Below the pieces are notes generated by a model that worked only from the letters and a program-made list of their open reading frames with translations, was not told where the DNA came from and ran no database searches. Source: Nitrospiraceae bacterium (lineage in GTDB: Bacteria > Nitrospirota > Thermodesulfovibrionia > UBA6902). Taken from it: a stretch of DNA of 64,000 nt. Both the position numbers and the translations under genes were made by a program. The stretch spans positions 383,464 to 447,463 of the forward strand of contig CP070632.1 in NCBI GenBank assembly GCA_020356065.1, given 5' to 3'. Below, one piece after another: positions 9,354 through 18,575 of the stretch (position 1 is its first letter; each line of letters starts with the position of its first letter).

Positions 9354-11441
9354 TCAGGAGACTCCCTGTTCCTTCATCGCTTCTTTTCTGCTCAGGCGTA
9401 TCCGGCCCATTTTGTCAATCTCTATGACCTTCACATCAACAGCCTCGCCCTCTTTCAGGACATCTGTGACTTTTGCAATTCTTTCTTCGGCAATCTGTGA
9501 GATGTGAAGCAAGCCCTCTGTCCCCGGAAGAATTTCAACAAAGGCTCCGAAATCCACAATTCTCTTGACCTTTCCATGATAAATCTTGCCAAGTTCAGCC
9601 TCGGCAACTATTCCTTCAATAATACTGATCGCCTTTTGTGCAGATTCTTCATCTACTGAAGCGATATTAATGCTTCCTGAGTCATCTATATCGATCTTCA
9701 CACCTGTTTCTTCAACGATGCCCCTGATCACCTTGCCGCCGGTGCCTATCACGTCCCTTATCTTGTCTGTCTTTATTTTCATGGTGAAAATTCTGGGTGC
9801 ATGTGTTGCAAGGGTGTCCCTGGGAGCAGCAAGTATGCCTGCCATCTTATCGAGAATATGCATCCTTCCCTGTCTGGCCTGGTTCAGTGCTGTCTCCATG
9901 ATTTCCCTGGAAACACCGCTTATTTTCACATCCATCTGAAAGGCGGTGATACCTTTTTTCGTGCCGGTAACCTTGAAATCCATATCACCAAGATGGTCTT
10001 CCAGCCCCAGTATATCCGTAAGAACAACAGTTTTATCTCCCTCTTTTATAAGTCCCATGGCAATTCCTGCAACAGGTGCCTTAATGGGAACGCCTGCATC
10101 CATAAGTGCCAGAGTACCGCCGCACACCGTTGCCATGGAAGATGACCCATTGGACTCCAAAATATCTGAAACTATTCTTATGGTATACGGGAAATCCGTT
10201 TTCTGTGGAAGCACAGACTTTAAGGCACGCTCGGCAAGCATGCCATGACCGATTTCTCTTCTTCCGGCAGACCTGAGGAACTTTACTTCGCCGACACTGA
10301 AGGGAGGGAAATTATAATGAAGCATAAATGCCTTTTTTGATTCTCCTTCCAGTGCATCAATCCTCTGCTCATCATCAGAGGTTCCCAGAGTTACAACTGC
10401 CAATGCCTGGGTTTCCCCCCTTACAAAAAGCGATGATCCATGTGCCCTCGGAAGTATGCCTACATCTGAACTTATTTTTCTGACCTCATCAGGTTTACGG
10501 CCGTCAGCCCTTATCCCTTTTTCAAGTATCATGTTTCTGACCAGGTTCTTTTCTATCTTTTTAAAGGCAGCGGATATATTTCTCGAAATATCTTCTTCCC
10601 CGGTATTTATCTCCTCCATAACAGAGCTGAGAATACTGTCAAGTGCCTCCTGTCTCTGAAGCTTATCAGGGATAACAATGGCCTCCCTGATCCTGTCCAG
10701 GGCAATATCTGAAACAGAGCTGATGAGGTCATCATCTGTCTTTGGAGGGGTAATGCCCCTTTTTGCTTTACCTGCTTTGGAAACGAGATCTTTCTGTACT
10801 TCAATGACCCGGCGTATCTCTGTATGTGCCAGGTCCAGGGCTTCAAGTAACACCGCCTCGGAAACCTCATTTCCGCCGCCTTCCACCATCATGACCGCTT
10901 CTTCTGTACCGGCCACAACCAGGCTGTAGTCGCATTCTTCGATTTCTTTCAGATCAGGATTGACAACAAATGATTCGCCGACAATTCCTATTCTTACAGC
11001 ACCTACGGGTCCGTCAAACGGGATATCAGATATGCTCAGGGCCGCAGACATCGCAATAATCCCCAGTATATCCGAGATGTTCTCATCACCAAAGGAAAGC
11101 ACGGAAATTATCCCCTGTGTTTCAGAGTAAAAACCGTCAGGGAAAAGAGGTCTTATGGGTCTGTCTATGAGACGGGATGTGAGGGTCTCTTTCTCCCCGG
11201 GCCTGCCTTCTCTTTTAAAAAAACCTCCCGGTATTTTTCCTGCAGCGTAAGCTTTTTCCTGGTAATCAATCGTGAGGGGAAAAAAATCTATGTCTTCTCT
11301 TACTTCTTTTTTAGCAACAGCTGTTGCAAGGACAACGGTGTCACCGTACGTGGCAACAACCGATCCATCCGCCTGTTTTGCAAAACGTCCGGTTTCAAGA
11401 TTAAGAGTTTTGCCTTTGACGTCAATCTCAACATTTGTCAT
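9354..11441 (-). CDS. pnp: Polyribonucleotide nucleotidyltransferase (PNPase)
   Basis: PNPase is a phosphorolytic 3'-5' exoribonuclease and degradosome component. The 695-residue protein contains two RNase PH domains (catalytic-core residues in GMGLIKEGDKTVVLTDILG), a KH domain with GTGGKVIRGI near 565, and a C-terminal S1 domain (YHGKVKRIVDFGAFVEI). Length is typical. It starts five bases after the rpsO stop, the conserved rpsO-pnp pair. In E. coli this pair is autoregulated through its leader; nothing here proves that. Confidence 0.97.
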   Translation of the reverse strand: MTNVEIDVKGKTLNLETGRFAKQADGSVVATYGDTVVLATAVAKKEVREDIDFFPLTIDYQEKAYAAGKIPGGFFKREGRPGEKETLTSRLIDRPIRPLFPDGFYSETQGIISVLSFGDENISDILGIIAMSAALSISDIPFDGPVGAVRIGIVGESFVVNPDLKEIEECDYSLVVAGTEEAVMMVEGGGNEVSEAVLLEALDLAHTEIRRVIEVQKDLVSKAGKAKRGITPPKTDDDLISSVSDIALDRIREAIVIPDKLQRQEALDSILSSVMEEINTGEEDISRNISAAFKKIEKNLVRNMILEKGIRADGRKPDEVRKISSDVGILPRAHGSSLFVRGETQALAVVTLGTSDDEQRIDALEGESKKAFMLHYNFPPFSVGEVKFLRSAGRREIGHGMLAERALKSVLPQKTDFPYTIRIVSDILESNGSSSMATVCGGTLALMDAGVPIKAPVAGIAMGLIKEGDKTVVLTDILGLEDHLGDMDFKVTGTKKGITAFQMDVKISGVSREIMETALNQARQGRMHILDKMAGILAAPRDTLATHAPRIFTMKIKTDKIRDVIGTGGKVIRGIVEETGVKIDIDDSGSINIASVDEESAQKAISIIEGIVAEAELGKIYHGKVKRIVDFGAFVEILPGTEGLLHISQIAEERIAKVTDVLKEGEAVDVKVIEIDKMGRIRLSRKEAMKEQGVS

Positions 11442-11446
11442 TCATT

Positions 11447-11716
11447 CTACTTTCTTAATCCAAGCTCCTTAACAAGCCTGTCATATCTTTCTTTGTTAGT
11501 TGTTTTAAGGTAGCTCAAAAGCTTGCGCCTCTGACCAACCAGTTTCAATAGTCCTCTTCGTGAGTGATGATCTTTTTTATGAGACTGAAAATGATCATTC
11601 AGGACCAGAAGCCTTTTACTTAACAGGGCTATCTGTACCTCCGGGGATCCTGTATCACTCTCATGCAGTTTATACTGTTTGATAATATCTTCTTTTTGAT
11701 CTTTTGCTAATGGCAT
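11447..11716 (-). CDS. rpsO: Small ribosomal subunit protein uS15
   Basis: S15 binds 16S rRNA at the three-way junction of the central domain. The 89-residue protein carries the family core [16 protein letters not shown], the [13 protein letters not shown] loop and RRKLLSYLK near the C-terminus. An AGGAAGG precedes the ATG. It is directly upstream of pnp. Confidence 0.97.
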   Translation of the reverse strand: MPLAKDQKEDIIKQYKLHESDTGSPEVQIALLSKRLLVLNDHFQSHKKDHHSRRGLLKLVGQRRKLLSYLKTTNKERYDRLVKELGLRK

Positions 11717-11745
11717 AATTCACCTTCCTGTTTTAAAGAGATAAA

Positions 11746-11774
11746 TAATAACACATGACCAATACCGATGTAAA
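11746..11774 (-). promoter_or_regulatory. Candidate sigma-70 promoter for rpsO-pnp
   Basis: On the minus strand TTTACA (11769-11774) is separated by 17 bases from TTATTA (11746-11751), about 30 bases upstream of the rpsO start. The -10 match is only moderate. Confidence 0.4.
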
Positions 11775-11940
11775 GCATCGAACTGTTTAATTATCAACAT
11801 TAATTTAGTATATAAAATCACGCCGATAAAGAACAGTACATTAAGCAATTGCCACATCCCACATAAAGAAAATCTAATAAAAACTCACGTAATGACCGAA
11901 AAGATTGTATGGGCATTGACAATTTAAAAGGAGAATACAT

Positions 11941-13197
11941 ATGAAAAAAATATTTGTCCTTGACACGAATGTTCTGATACATGATCCTGAGGCTTTTCTC
12001 TATTTTGCCGACAACGAAGTAGTGTTGCCAATTACGGTAATTGAAGAGCTGGACAAGCTGAAAAGGGGGAACGGGGAAATACCTTTTTCTGCACGGCAGG
12101 CCCTGAGATTAGTGGACCATTACAGAGAAACAGGAAAACTCTCCGCCGGAGTTAATCTTCCTGGTGAGGGTACTCTCAGGGTTGAAGTTAAGGAAAACAG
12201 TCATCTTCACAAGTCTTCAAATGACAACAGGATAATTTCAACCGCGGTAACCATTGCCAATAACGGATGCAAAGGCCAGCCGGTAATTCTGGTATCAAAG
12301 GACACCTCCGTCAGGATAAAAGCCGATTCACTCGGCCTGTTGACCCAGGACTACTTAAAAGACAAGACCACGGTATTTCAGAAATTCGGTAACATCCGTT
12401 ATGATGAATCTCAATCTGATGAAATTACTTCAGTGCGGTATATTCAGTCAGGAGACAAAATATTCAGGGCCTATGGTGAAGATAAAATGGAACTTATCAG
12501 GAGACAGCGTTCAATAATGAGCATATTTCCAAAAAATATCGAGCAGGAGTGCGCAATCGATGCGCTACTATCAACGTCGACAAATGTCGTCGCCCTTACA
12601 GGCAGAGCAGGCACGGGAAAAACTCTGCTGGCCATTGCTGCAGGACTTCATTTCTGCACCAAAACTTCTCACAATGATTATGCAAAAAAATATGAACAGG
12701 TCATGGTTGCAAGGCCGATCGTGCCTCTCGGAAATGACATCGGATTCCTGCCGGGTGACTTGGTAGAAAAACTGCACCCCTGGATGCAGCCGATCTATGA
12801 TAATCTCGATGTGATAGTCAACACATCAGATGAAAAGGTTGACGGGAAAGACACTGACTACAGGAGCTCCGATTACCTGATTGAATCAGACATCATCCAT
12901 ATAGAACCGCTTACCTATATCAGGGGACGAAGCCTTCCCAGGCGGTTCCTTATCATTGATGAGGCCCAGAACCTGAGACCCCTTGACGTGAAAACGATCA
13001 TCACACGCTGCGGTGAAGGAACAAAGGTGGTTTTTACCGGTGACCTTGAGCAGATCGACTCCCCCTTTCTCGATGCTGCTTCAAACGGTCTGGCGTATCT
13101 CATAAACCGGTTCATCCAGGAAGAAAACTTCTGCTATCTCAATATGAAACAGAGTGCCCGGTCTGCACTGGCTGAACAGGCTGCAGCTTTGCTGTAG
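11941..13197 (+). CDS. PIN domain-PhoH family ATPase/ribonuclease fusion
   Basis: This is a two-domain protein of the YlaK/PhoH2 type, expected to act on RNA. Residues 1-140 form a PIN nuclease domain (FVLDTNVLIHD and the acidic VIEELDKLKRG). Residues about 205-418 form a PhoH ATPase with Walker A GRAGTGKT near 219 and FLIIDEAQNLRP near 335. VFTGDLEQIDSPFLDAASNG is diagnostic of PhoH. AAAAGGAG lies before ATG 11941. Members of this family have been reported to couple helicase and RNase activity. The gene is solitary, divergent from rpsO. Confidence 0.93.
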   Translation: MKKIFVLDTNVLIHDPEAFLYFADNEVVLPITVIEELDKLKRGNGEIPFSARQALRLVDHYRETGKLSAGVNLPGEGTLRVEVKENSHLHKSSNDNRIISTAVTIANNGCKGQPVILVSKDTSVRIKADSLGLLTQDYLKDKTTVFQKFGNIRYDESQSDEITSVRYIQSGDKIFRAYGEDKMELIRRQRSIMSIFPKNIEQECAIDALLSTSTNVVALTGRAGTGKTLLAIAAGLHFCTKTSHNDYAKKYEQVMVARPIVPLGNDIGFLPGDLVEKLHPWMQPIYDNLDVIVNTSDEKVDGKDTDYRSSDYLIESDIIHIEPLTYIRGRSLPRRFLIIDEAQNLRPLDVKTIITRCGEGTKVVFTGDLEQIDSPFLDAASNGLAYLINRFIQEENFCYLNMKQSARSALAEQAAALL

Positions 13198-13280
13198 AAA
13201 ATACGTGCCCAAAACTTACATGAATTAATGGAGCAGTGAATTAATGTGCATTCCCCGTTCAACATGCAGACTGATCCTTT

Positions 13281-13517
13281 TTAAATTTTATATTCATCGT
13301 ATATAGCTTTCCGTACCAGACAGGTGCAAAAAAATGAATTCCCGAATGGCAGCCGATAGGAGCATGACTCCGTCTCCTGACATTCAACAAAGTACACTTT
13401 ATCCTCTACTTTACGGGTAACTTTGCAGAGTTCTTTTCTTTCTTCATACAAACATGAAAAATCCTTTTCACACTTTGTCGTTTTTTTTATTATCGAGTCA
13501 TTAACTTTAAATTTCAT
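13281..13517 (-). CDS. Small cysteine-rich protein, function unknown
   Basis: This is a 78-residue protein with seven cysteines at about residues 16, 22, 31, 46, 52, 64 and 66, including a C-terminal CTC. The spacing suggests a metal site or Fe-S cluster, but no named domain is recognised. The ATG at 13517 has AAAGGTG five bases upstream; a TTG 15 bases further upstream is a poorer start. It stands alone, convergent with the PIN-PhoH gene. There is no signal peptide, so it is probably cytoplasmic. The evidence it is real is the ribosome-binding site, the cysteine pattern and a possible promoter. Confidence 0.65.
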   Translation of the reverse strand: MKFKVNDSIIKKTTKCEKDFSCLYEERKELCKVTRKVEDKVYFVECQETESCSYRLPFGNSFFCTCLVRKAIYDEYKI

Positions 13518-13570
13518 ACGCACCTTTCTCAATACTTGGATGTTGTTTCGTTTTAATAATTTATACCTAT

Positions 13571-13599
13571 TACATACTACGGTAACATCGAACTGTCAA
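13571..13599 (-). promoter_or_regulatory. Possible promoter of the cysteine-rich gene
   Basis: TTGACA (13594-13599, minus strand) is followed after 17 bases by a weak TATGTA (13571-13576). The -35 is perfect and the -10 poor. Otherwise the roughly 370-base stretch 13518-13886 holds no gene that I can support. Confidence 0.35.
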
Positions 13600-13886
13600 G
13601 TTTAATTACTTCATTGGTCCATAATTATTTGTCATACTAAACAGACGTGACAAGAGAATTATCTTCAAAATATAACCAGATTCAATTTTTCTGATATGTG
13701 AAAGGAAGTATGGAAGTGCTGTCGCACCTGACTAATATCAAGTATCAATAATATCATGGTCAATTTCATTGATCAGCAAGATAACTTTCTATTTATCCTG
13801 AGAATTAATCTTTTAATACGGATATGGCCTGAAACTGATAATCACTGATATAATAGTCAGATGTTTATGCATGCAGGATAGTCAAT

Positions 13887-14153
13887 ATGAAAAATGAAGA
13901 AAAAGCAAAAGAGCAACTCATAAAAGAGTCAGCGAAGCTGCACAGAGAATATATACAAGTAAAAGAAGAAACCAAACGTAAGAAGAAAGAGAAAACAGTA
14001 GTTCAATTGGATGAAACATTTAAGAATCTTATAGATAGTTTTAACGAAGTGATTTACCGTGCAAACCCGAAAACACTTCATGCAACATTCGTGATCAAGA
14101 CATATGAGAGTAGCCCCAACAGAGCTAATAATTTCAATATCTGGATTAATTAA
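13887..14153 (+). pseudogene. Fragment of a PAS-domain sensor protein
   Basis: The first 72 or so codons resemble the linker and start of a PAS domain from a sensor kinase: a charged coiled coil (LIKESAKLHREYIQVKEETK), then FKNLIDSFNEVIYRANPKTL and HATFVIK. After about 14105 the similarity stops and the frame runs into sequence that on the opposite strand encodes a piece of an unrelated membrane protein. It therefore looks like a truncated remnant joined to another fragment. An extended -10 (TGATATAAT, 13846-13854) lies upstream, so it may still be transcribed. Confidence 0.55.
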
Positions 14154-14273
14154 CAATAATATTCCAGGGATGATACTAACGCCCCACCACTTCGGATTGA
14201 TCTTTTCTCTTATCAAACAGATAGTCTGAAGGATAAATCCTAAAGGAAGCATTAAAAGAGGCAGGGCAAGAAT
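14103..14273 (-). pseudogene. Fragment of a small integral membrane protein
   Basis: The minus strand here encodes about 57 residues with two hydrophobic helices, including LPLGFILQTICLIRE, PKWWGVSIIPGILLLINP and DIEIISSVGATLI. This looks like the C-terminal part of a multi-helix membrane protein; the family is not certain. An in-frame TAA precedes ILALPLLM, and after 14103 the frame passes into antisense of the PAS fragment. Both ends are therefore broken. Confidence 0.45.
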
Positions 14274-14341
14274 TTACTTGCTAATCGTCTGTTAGTTTTG
14301 TATCCTCTTACTACTTAGCAAAATCTATTATCGGGCAAGAA

Positions 14342-15276
14342 ATGGAAAGTCTGTATAGTATTCTTATTGTTGAAGACGATAAAGGCATAAGCGGTCTTTA
14401 TCAAAAGATATTGCAGCGGGCAGGTTATATAACGGAGTCTGTTTTCATGGGTTCTGATGCTATTTCAAAAGCACTGAAGGATGAACACTTCCTTATGCTA
14501 CTTGATTATGACCTGCCTGATATGAATGGTTTCAAATTATCAAGACTTTGAGAGAAAAAGAATATAGCATGCCTTTTATTGTTATAACAGGTCGTGGCAA
14601 TGAGGCAATAGCTATTGAAATGATGAAGCTTGGAGCACAGGACTATATAGTTAAGGGGACAAATGTAATGAATGATTTGCCTACTATAATAAAGAGAACT
14701 ATTAATAAGCTGACCTTGGAGAGTAAGCTGGAAGCTTCAGAAAAAGCTCTTAAGAATCGCGTTGAAGAACTATCCGCTCTTCACATGTTAAGCAGAAAAA
14801 TCGGCACAAATCTTGAACTGAAATGTATGGTCAATGCCGCACTCGAAGGAATCGTTTCAATTATTAATCCTGATATGACGCTTTTATTTAATCGGTATAA
14901 AGAAAATCTTTTATTGTTAGGTATAAAAGCGAATACATTAAAATACCAGCATACTGAAACTAAAACACACTATGTAGGGGAATGTCTTTGTGGTTTGGCA
15001 GTTTCCAGTGGGATGTCTGTGTACTCGAAAGATATTTTTTCTGATTCCAGGTGTACGTGGGAGGAATGCAAGAAAGCAGGTTTGAAATCTTTCGCCGCAT
15101 TACCTTTAATAATTAATGGAGAAATAATTGGAGTCTTGGGACTGGCCTCTGGAACAGAAACTGATTTTGAAGAGCGAGATTCTTTTTTGGAGACCCTTGC
15201 TGGACAAGTTGCTATCGGATTGGAAAACGCAAGGCTATATGAACAAGTAAAAGAAAAATTAATTAAATCCTGTTAG
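14342..15276 (+). pseudogene. Response regulator-GAF protein interrupted by a one-base frameshift
   Basis: Codons from 14342 encode a receiver domain (VEDDKGISGLYQKIL, phospho-acceptor Asp in LLDYDLPDMNG) that hits a stop at 14549-14551. Reading the other frame from GG-TTT-CAA-ATT-ATC near 14530 restores FQIIKTLREKEY and continues through the rest of the receiver (VITGRGNEAIAIEMM, then the conserved Lys). A coiled coil and a GAF domain (KSFAALPLIINGEIIGVLGL) follow. One missing T in a short T run explains it. The protein also ends just after GAF at EQVKEKLIKSC, where related proteins continue into a histidine kinase, so it may be truncated as well. A sequencing or assembly error is the main alternative for the frameshift. 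Confidence 0.75.
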
Positions 15277-15489
15277 TTATTTAACATAATTAAATTTTTA
15301 TCTTTAATATGTTAATCCCTGAAGATCATTCATGACAGGATAATTGAATTAACCTGCAATCTTCATCAAGTCTGAAGATAATGTATATTGTATCATCCAA
15401 AATGGGATAAACAGAATATCCCTGACTCTGAGATATTATTAATAAACGGAGAGCATCGTTAATTCTGAAAATTATTATTATATAACTGA
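15277..15489. other. Gene-free spacer
   Basis: These 213 AT-rich bases separate the broken response regulator from the DUF2784 gene. A minus-strand open frame of 67 codons covers part of it, but it runs into the DUF2784 coding region antisense and has no recognisable motif or ribosome-binding site, so it is not called. Confidence 0.5.
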
Positions 15490-15858
15490 ATGCATTACTG
15501 GCTAGCTGCAAACATAATTGTCCTGACACATCTTGGATTTATCATCTTTGTTACCTTTGGGGGACTGTTATTACTGAGAAGCAGAAAATGGGCATGGGTT
15601 CATCTTCCCTCGGCAATCTGGGGATCAACGGTTGAGTTCATGGGATGGATATGCCCTCTGACACCACTTGAAAACCGGCTGCGTGAAAAAGGAGGGCATG
15701 AAATATACAGTGAGGATTTTATCGAACACTATATCATGCCGATTATATATCCGTCAGGATATACGAGAGGGTTTCAAATAGTTCTTGGAGTATCAGTAAT
15801 TGTCATTAATGCTGTTCTATACTCGTGGGCTTTTAAGAGACGTAGGAGCATTATGTAG
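15490..15858 (+). CDS. DUF2784 family membrane protein
   Basis: This is a 122-residue protein with three predicted membrane helices, near residues 5-27, 40-55 and 98-115. It carries conserved features of DUF2784: THLGFIIFVTFGG, HLPSAIWGSTVEFMGWICPLTPLEN and a tyrosine-rich loop HYIMPIIYPSGY. The function of the family is not known. It converges on rnhB. Confidence 0.85.
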   Translation: MHYWLAANIIVLTHLGFIIFVTFGGLLLLRSRKWAWVHLPSAIWGSTVEFMGWICPLTPLENRLREKGGHEIYSEDFIEHYIMPIIYPSGYTRGFQIVLGVSVIVINAVLYSWAFKRRRSIM

Positions 15859-15902
15859 GGGCATGTTCCAACCCGCCCTACAGCACGTCAATAAACGCCT
15901 CA

Positions 15903-16547
15903 TTACCCAAACGTCAGCTTCACATCTTTCACCTTATTAAAACTCCTCCTGTGAATCGGACATGGGCCGTGTTCATTAATCAGTTCCATGTGGGCCTTTG
16001 TTGAATATCCTTTATGGCTTTTAAATTTATATACAGGGTATTTCTCATGAAAGTCCATCATAATATCGTCCCTTACAACTTTAGCGACAATAGATGCAGC
16101 TGCTATGGAAGCGCTCACAGACTCACCTTTACACATTGATTTCTGCACAATCCCGACTCTGGTCAGTTTGACAGCATCAATCAGCAGTATATCGGGCTTC
16201 AATGTTAAGTCCTGCACCGCAGTTATCATTGCTGATTTTGTAGCTTCGAGAATATTGATCTCATCAATGACGTCAGGCCCTATGATCCCTACCCCGATTG
16301 ATTCAGCATTGTGAAAGATGTCCCAGAAGAGTTTCTTGCGTTCCTTTTCAGAAGTCTTTTTTGAGTCCCTGATTCCGGGCAATATACATCCCGACGGAAG
16401 TATCACAGCAGCAGCTACAACAGGGCCGGCCAGTGGACCCCTGCCTGCTTCGTCAATTCCCGCAATCACAGGGTAATGTTCCCTTATGTCATTATCAAAT
16501 TGAAAAATGGGTGGAACACCAGTATCCAGGGATTTATTCCGGTTCAT
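15903..16547 (-). CDS. rnhB: Ribonuclease HII
   Basis: RNase HII cleaves RNA in RNA/DNA hybrids and single ribonucleotides in DNA. The 214-residue protein has GIDEAGRGPLAGPVVAAAV near residue 30 with the catalytic Asp and Glu, the second-site DAVKL near 123 and SIAAASIVAKVVRD with the active-site Asp. It lies downstream of rplS in the same direction, the common arrangement, but a terminator and a repeat array intervene. Confidence 0.95.
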   Translation of the reverse strand: MNRNKSLDTGVPPIFQFDNDIREHYPVIAGIDEAGRGPLAGPVVAAAVILPSGCILPGIRDSKKTSEKERKKLFWDIFHNAESIGVGIIGPDVIDEINILEATKSAMITAVQDLTLKPDILLIDAVKLTRVGIVQKSMCKGESVSASIAAASIVAKVVRDDIMMDFHEKYPVYKFKSHKGYSTKAHMELINEHGPCPIHRRSFNKVKDVKLTFG

Positions 16548-16598
16548 TACAGATCATATTATAATGATTTTTTCTGGCTTATTGGGAGATAAAGCTTT

Positions 16599-16675
16599 AA
16601 TTACAAATTTCAAATTACAAAAAAACAGAAATAACAATCTCTTTGAATTGGCATTTGAGCTTTGACATTGGATAT
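16599..16675. repeat. Inverted pair of 7-bp-period arms between rplS and rnhB
   Basis: Left arm: AATTACA, AATTTCA, AATTACA at 16599-16619. Right arm: CTTTGAA, TTGGCAT, TTGAGCT, TTGACAT, TGGATAT at 16641-16675, whose reverse complement contains CAAAGCTCAAATGCCAATTC. The arms can pair loosely. Confidence 0.5.
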
Positions 16676-16703
16676 TTTTCCATATCGTCAACATATGATT
16701 ACG

Positions 16704-16742
16704 AAAAAAGAGAGGCATGGATTGATATAATCCATACCTCTT
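16704..16742 (-). terminator. Rho-independent terminator after rplS
   Basis: On the minus strand a 12-bp stem, GAGGTATGGATT paired with AATCCATGCCTC, is followed by CTTTTTT. It lies about 25 bases past the rplS stop codon. It would end the trxA-to-rplS transcript before rnhB. Confidence 0.8.
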
Positions 16743-16764
16743 AACTTTTCACCTGCTATAACTT

Positions 16765-17112
16765 TTATCTGTTAAATGCTTTTTCCTTGACCTTGGCAGC
16801 CTTCCCTTTTTTACCACGCAGGTAATAAAGCTTGGCCCTTCGAACATCACCCTGTTTTACCACCTTTATACTCTCGATCAGGGGTGAATTAATGGGAAAC
16901 ACTTTTTCAACACCGACTCCATAGGAAATCTTCCTTACCATAAAGGTCTCACGTGTACCGCTCCCTCTTCTGCCGATCACAATTCCGGTGAATGTCTGGA
17001 TCCTTTCCTTTTCCCCTTCCTTGATCTTCATGTTCACGCTTATTGTATCACCAACCCTGAATGGAGGGACCTCTTTTTTATACTGCTCTTCCACTGATTT
17101 TAATGCATTCAT
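16765..17112 (-). CDS. rplS: Large ribosomal subunit protein bL19
   Basis: L19 sits at the 30S-50S interface. The 115-residue protein contains the family core [51 protein letters not shown] and the C-terminal [18 protein letters not shown]. It follows trmD as in most bacteria. Confidence 0.97.
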   Translation of the reverse strand: MNALKSVEEQYKKEVPPFRVGDTISVNMKIKEGEKERIQTFTGIVIGRRGSGTRETFMVRKISYGVGVEKVFPINSPLIESIKVVKQGDVRRAKLYYLRGKKGKAAKVKEKAFNR

Positions 17113-17172
17113 CTCATTCCTCCTGCGTTACAAAGGATAATTTAAATTCTCATCAATAGTTGATACCATGTA

Positions 17173-17910
17173 CTAATTATTTTCTTCCGACGATATCTCG
17201 ACAATCAGTTTTTTATCCGATTCATCAAGTTTTATACGGTCCAGCATATCGGGCCTGACTTTCAGTGTCGTTCTTAATGCCTGCTTTCTCCGCCACCGTC
17301 TGATCTCTTCATGGTTGCCCGACAGCAGAACATCCGGAACCGTCATATTCCTGAACTCCCTGGGTCTTGTGTACTGGGGATATTCAAGCAGTCCTGAAGA
17401 AAAAGACTCATCTTCGACCGACCTTTCATCTCCAACCGCTCCCGGGATCAACCGGGTAACGGCATCTATTATAACCAAAGCAGCCAGTTCTCCGCCAGTC
17501 ATTACATAATCGCCGATCGAGACCTCTTCATCAACCAGATGTTTCACTCTTTCATCCACCCCCTCATAACGTCCGCAAATGAATGTCAGTCTTCTGGTTT
17601 CCCCTGCAAAAGATTCTGCCTTTCTCTGATCAAAGGGATTCCCCTGAGGACTGAGGAGGATTACCTTCCTTGCCTGTCCGTCCTTCTCGAGATATTCAAT
17701 CGCACTGAAAATCGGCTCGGGCTTGAAGACCATGCCCGCGCCTCCTCCATACGGGTAGTCATCCACTGTCCTGTGAACATCTGTGGTAAAGTCTCTGATA
17801 TTGAGAATACATACATCAAGCAGGTTATTCTCCCTCGCCCTTTTCAGAATGCTCTCATTAAGATAGGCGGTAATGACATCAGGGAAGAGAGTTAAGACAT
17901 CACATTTCAT
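17173..17910 (-). CDS. trmD: tRNA (guanine-N1)-methyltransferase
   Basis: TrmD methylates G37 of tRNAs reading CNN, which prevents +1 frameshifting. The 245-residue SPOUT-family protein shows [10 protein letters not shown] at the start, [28 protein letters not shown] and [15 protein letters not shown], which form the trefoil-knot SAM site. It lies between khpA and rplS. The usual upstream partner rimM is absent from this locus. Confidence 0.97.
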   Translation of the reverse strand: MKCDVLTLFPDVITAYLNESILKRARENNLLDVCILNIRDFTTDVHRTVDDYPYGGGAGMVFKPEPIFSAIEYLEKDGQARKVILLSPQGNPFDQRKAESFAGETRRLTFICGRYEGVDERVKHLVDEEVSIGDYVMTGGELAALVIIDAVTRLIPGAVGDERSVEDESFSSGLLEYPQYTRPREFRNMTVPDVLLSGNHEEIRRWRRKQALRTTLKVRPDMLDRIKLDESDKKLIVEISSEENN

Positions 17911-17931
17911 TTTCAGATTACAGACAATTCT

Positions 17932-17960
17932 AAAGGAGAAGGGGGCTGCCCTTCTCCTTT
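17932..17960. terminator. Strong hairpin between khpA and trmD
   Basis: A perfect 12-bp inverted repeat (AAAGGAGAAGGG at 17932-17943 and its complement at 17949-17960) has a 5-base loop. On the transcribed minus strand only TTT follows, so termination may be partial. It sits where rimM is normally encoded and could act as an attenuator or processing site. Confidence 0.55.
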
Positions 17961-17994
17961 ATATTTAAAAATAAAAATTTTCTGATGTTCAGAA

Positions 17995-18225
17995 TTATTC
18001 GAGAATTTCCAGAACACAGCGTTTACCGAGCTTTGTACCGGCAGCACTCAAAATCGTCCTGATAGCCCTTGCTGTCTTGCCCTGTTTTCCGATAACCTTA
18101 CCAAGATCACTAGTGGCAACACGCAATTCATAGACAGTGGTCCTTTCACCATCAACTTCAGCAACTGATACTTCCTCCGGTTTGTCCACCAGAGCCTTTG
18201 AAATATCCTCGATCAGTGATTTCAT
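17995..18225 (-). CDS. khpA: KhpA family RNA-binding KH-domain protein
   Basis: This is a small KH-domain protein of the YlqC/KhpA type, which in Gram-positive bacteria forms an RNA-binding heterodimer with KhpB. The KH core is [19 protein letters not shown] with the GKQG loop. The ATG at 18225 has GGAGG six bases upstream; an ATG four codons earlier lies inside that ribosome-binding site and is rejected. It follows rpsP, the conserved order. Confidence 0.93.
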   Translation of the reverse strand: MKSLIEDISKALVDKPEEVSVAEVDGERTTVYELRVATSDLGKVIGKQGKTARAIRTILSAAGTKLGKRCVLEILE

Positions 18226-18255
18226 GTCCACCTCCATTTGAACCAGGGCTGATTA

Positions 18256-18492
18256 TTACAGGCCCGATATTTTCAAAAGTTTGCTAACAGTAGAACTTGG
18301 CTGAGCTCCACAGCCAAGCCAGTACCTGGCCCTCTCGGTATCTATTTTAATTTCCGATGGTTCTTTCAGTGGATCATAGGTGCCGATGATTTCGATAAAC
18401 GGACCGTCCCGTCTCTTGCGGGAGTCAGCCACAATTACCCTGTAAAAAGGCTTTTTCTTCGCACCTTTTCTAGTTAGTCTAATCTTTACCAA
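18256..18492 (-). CDS. rpsP: Small ribosomal subunit protein bS16
   Basis: S16 is a 30S assembly protein. The 78-residue sequence begins [20 protein letters not shown] and contains the [20 protein letters not shown] motif, both characteristic. It lies between ffh and khpA. Confidence 0.97.
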   Translation of the reverse strand: MVKIRLTRKGAKKKPFYRVIVADSRKRRDGPFIEIIGTYDPLKEPSEIKIDTERARYWLGCGAQPSSTVSKLLKISGL

Positions 18493-18575
18493 TTTACTTC
18501 CTCCGTCTCAATGGATATTAATATACAGGATCCAACAATAGTATTCAAGATACTAAACTGAAGCCTGATTCATTA

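Noticed and set aside
15326..15529. 67-codon minus-strand frame before DUF2784
   Set aside because: No family signal or ribosome-binding site, and it extends into antisense of a real gene.
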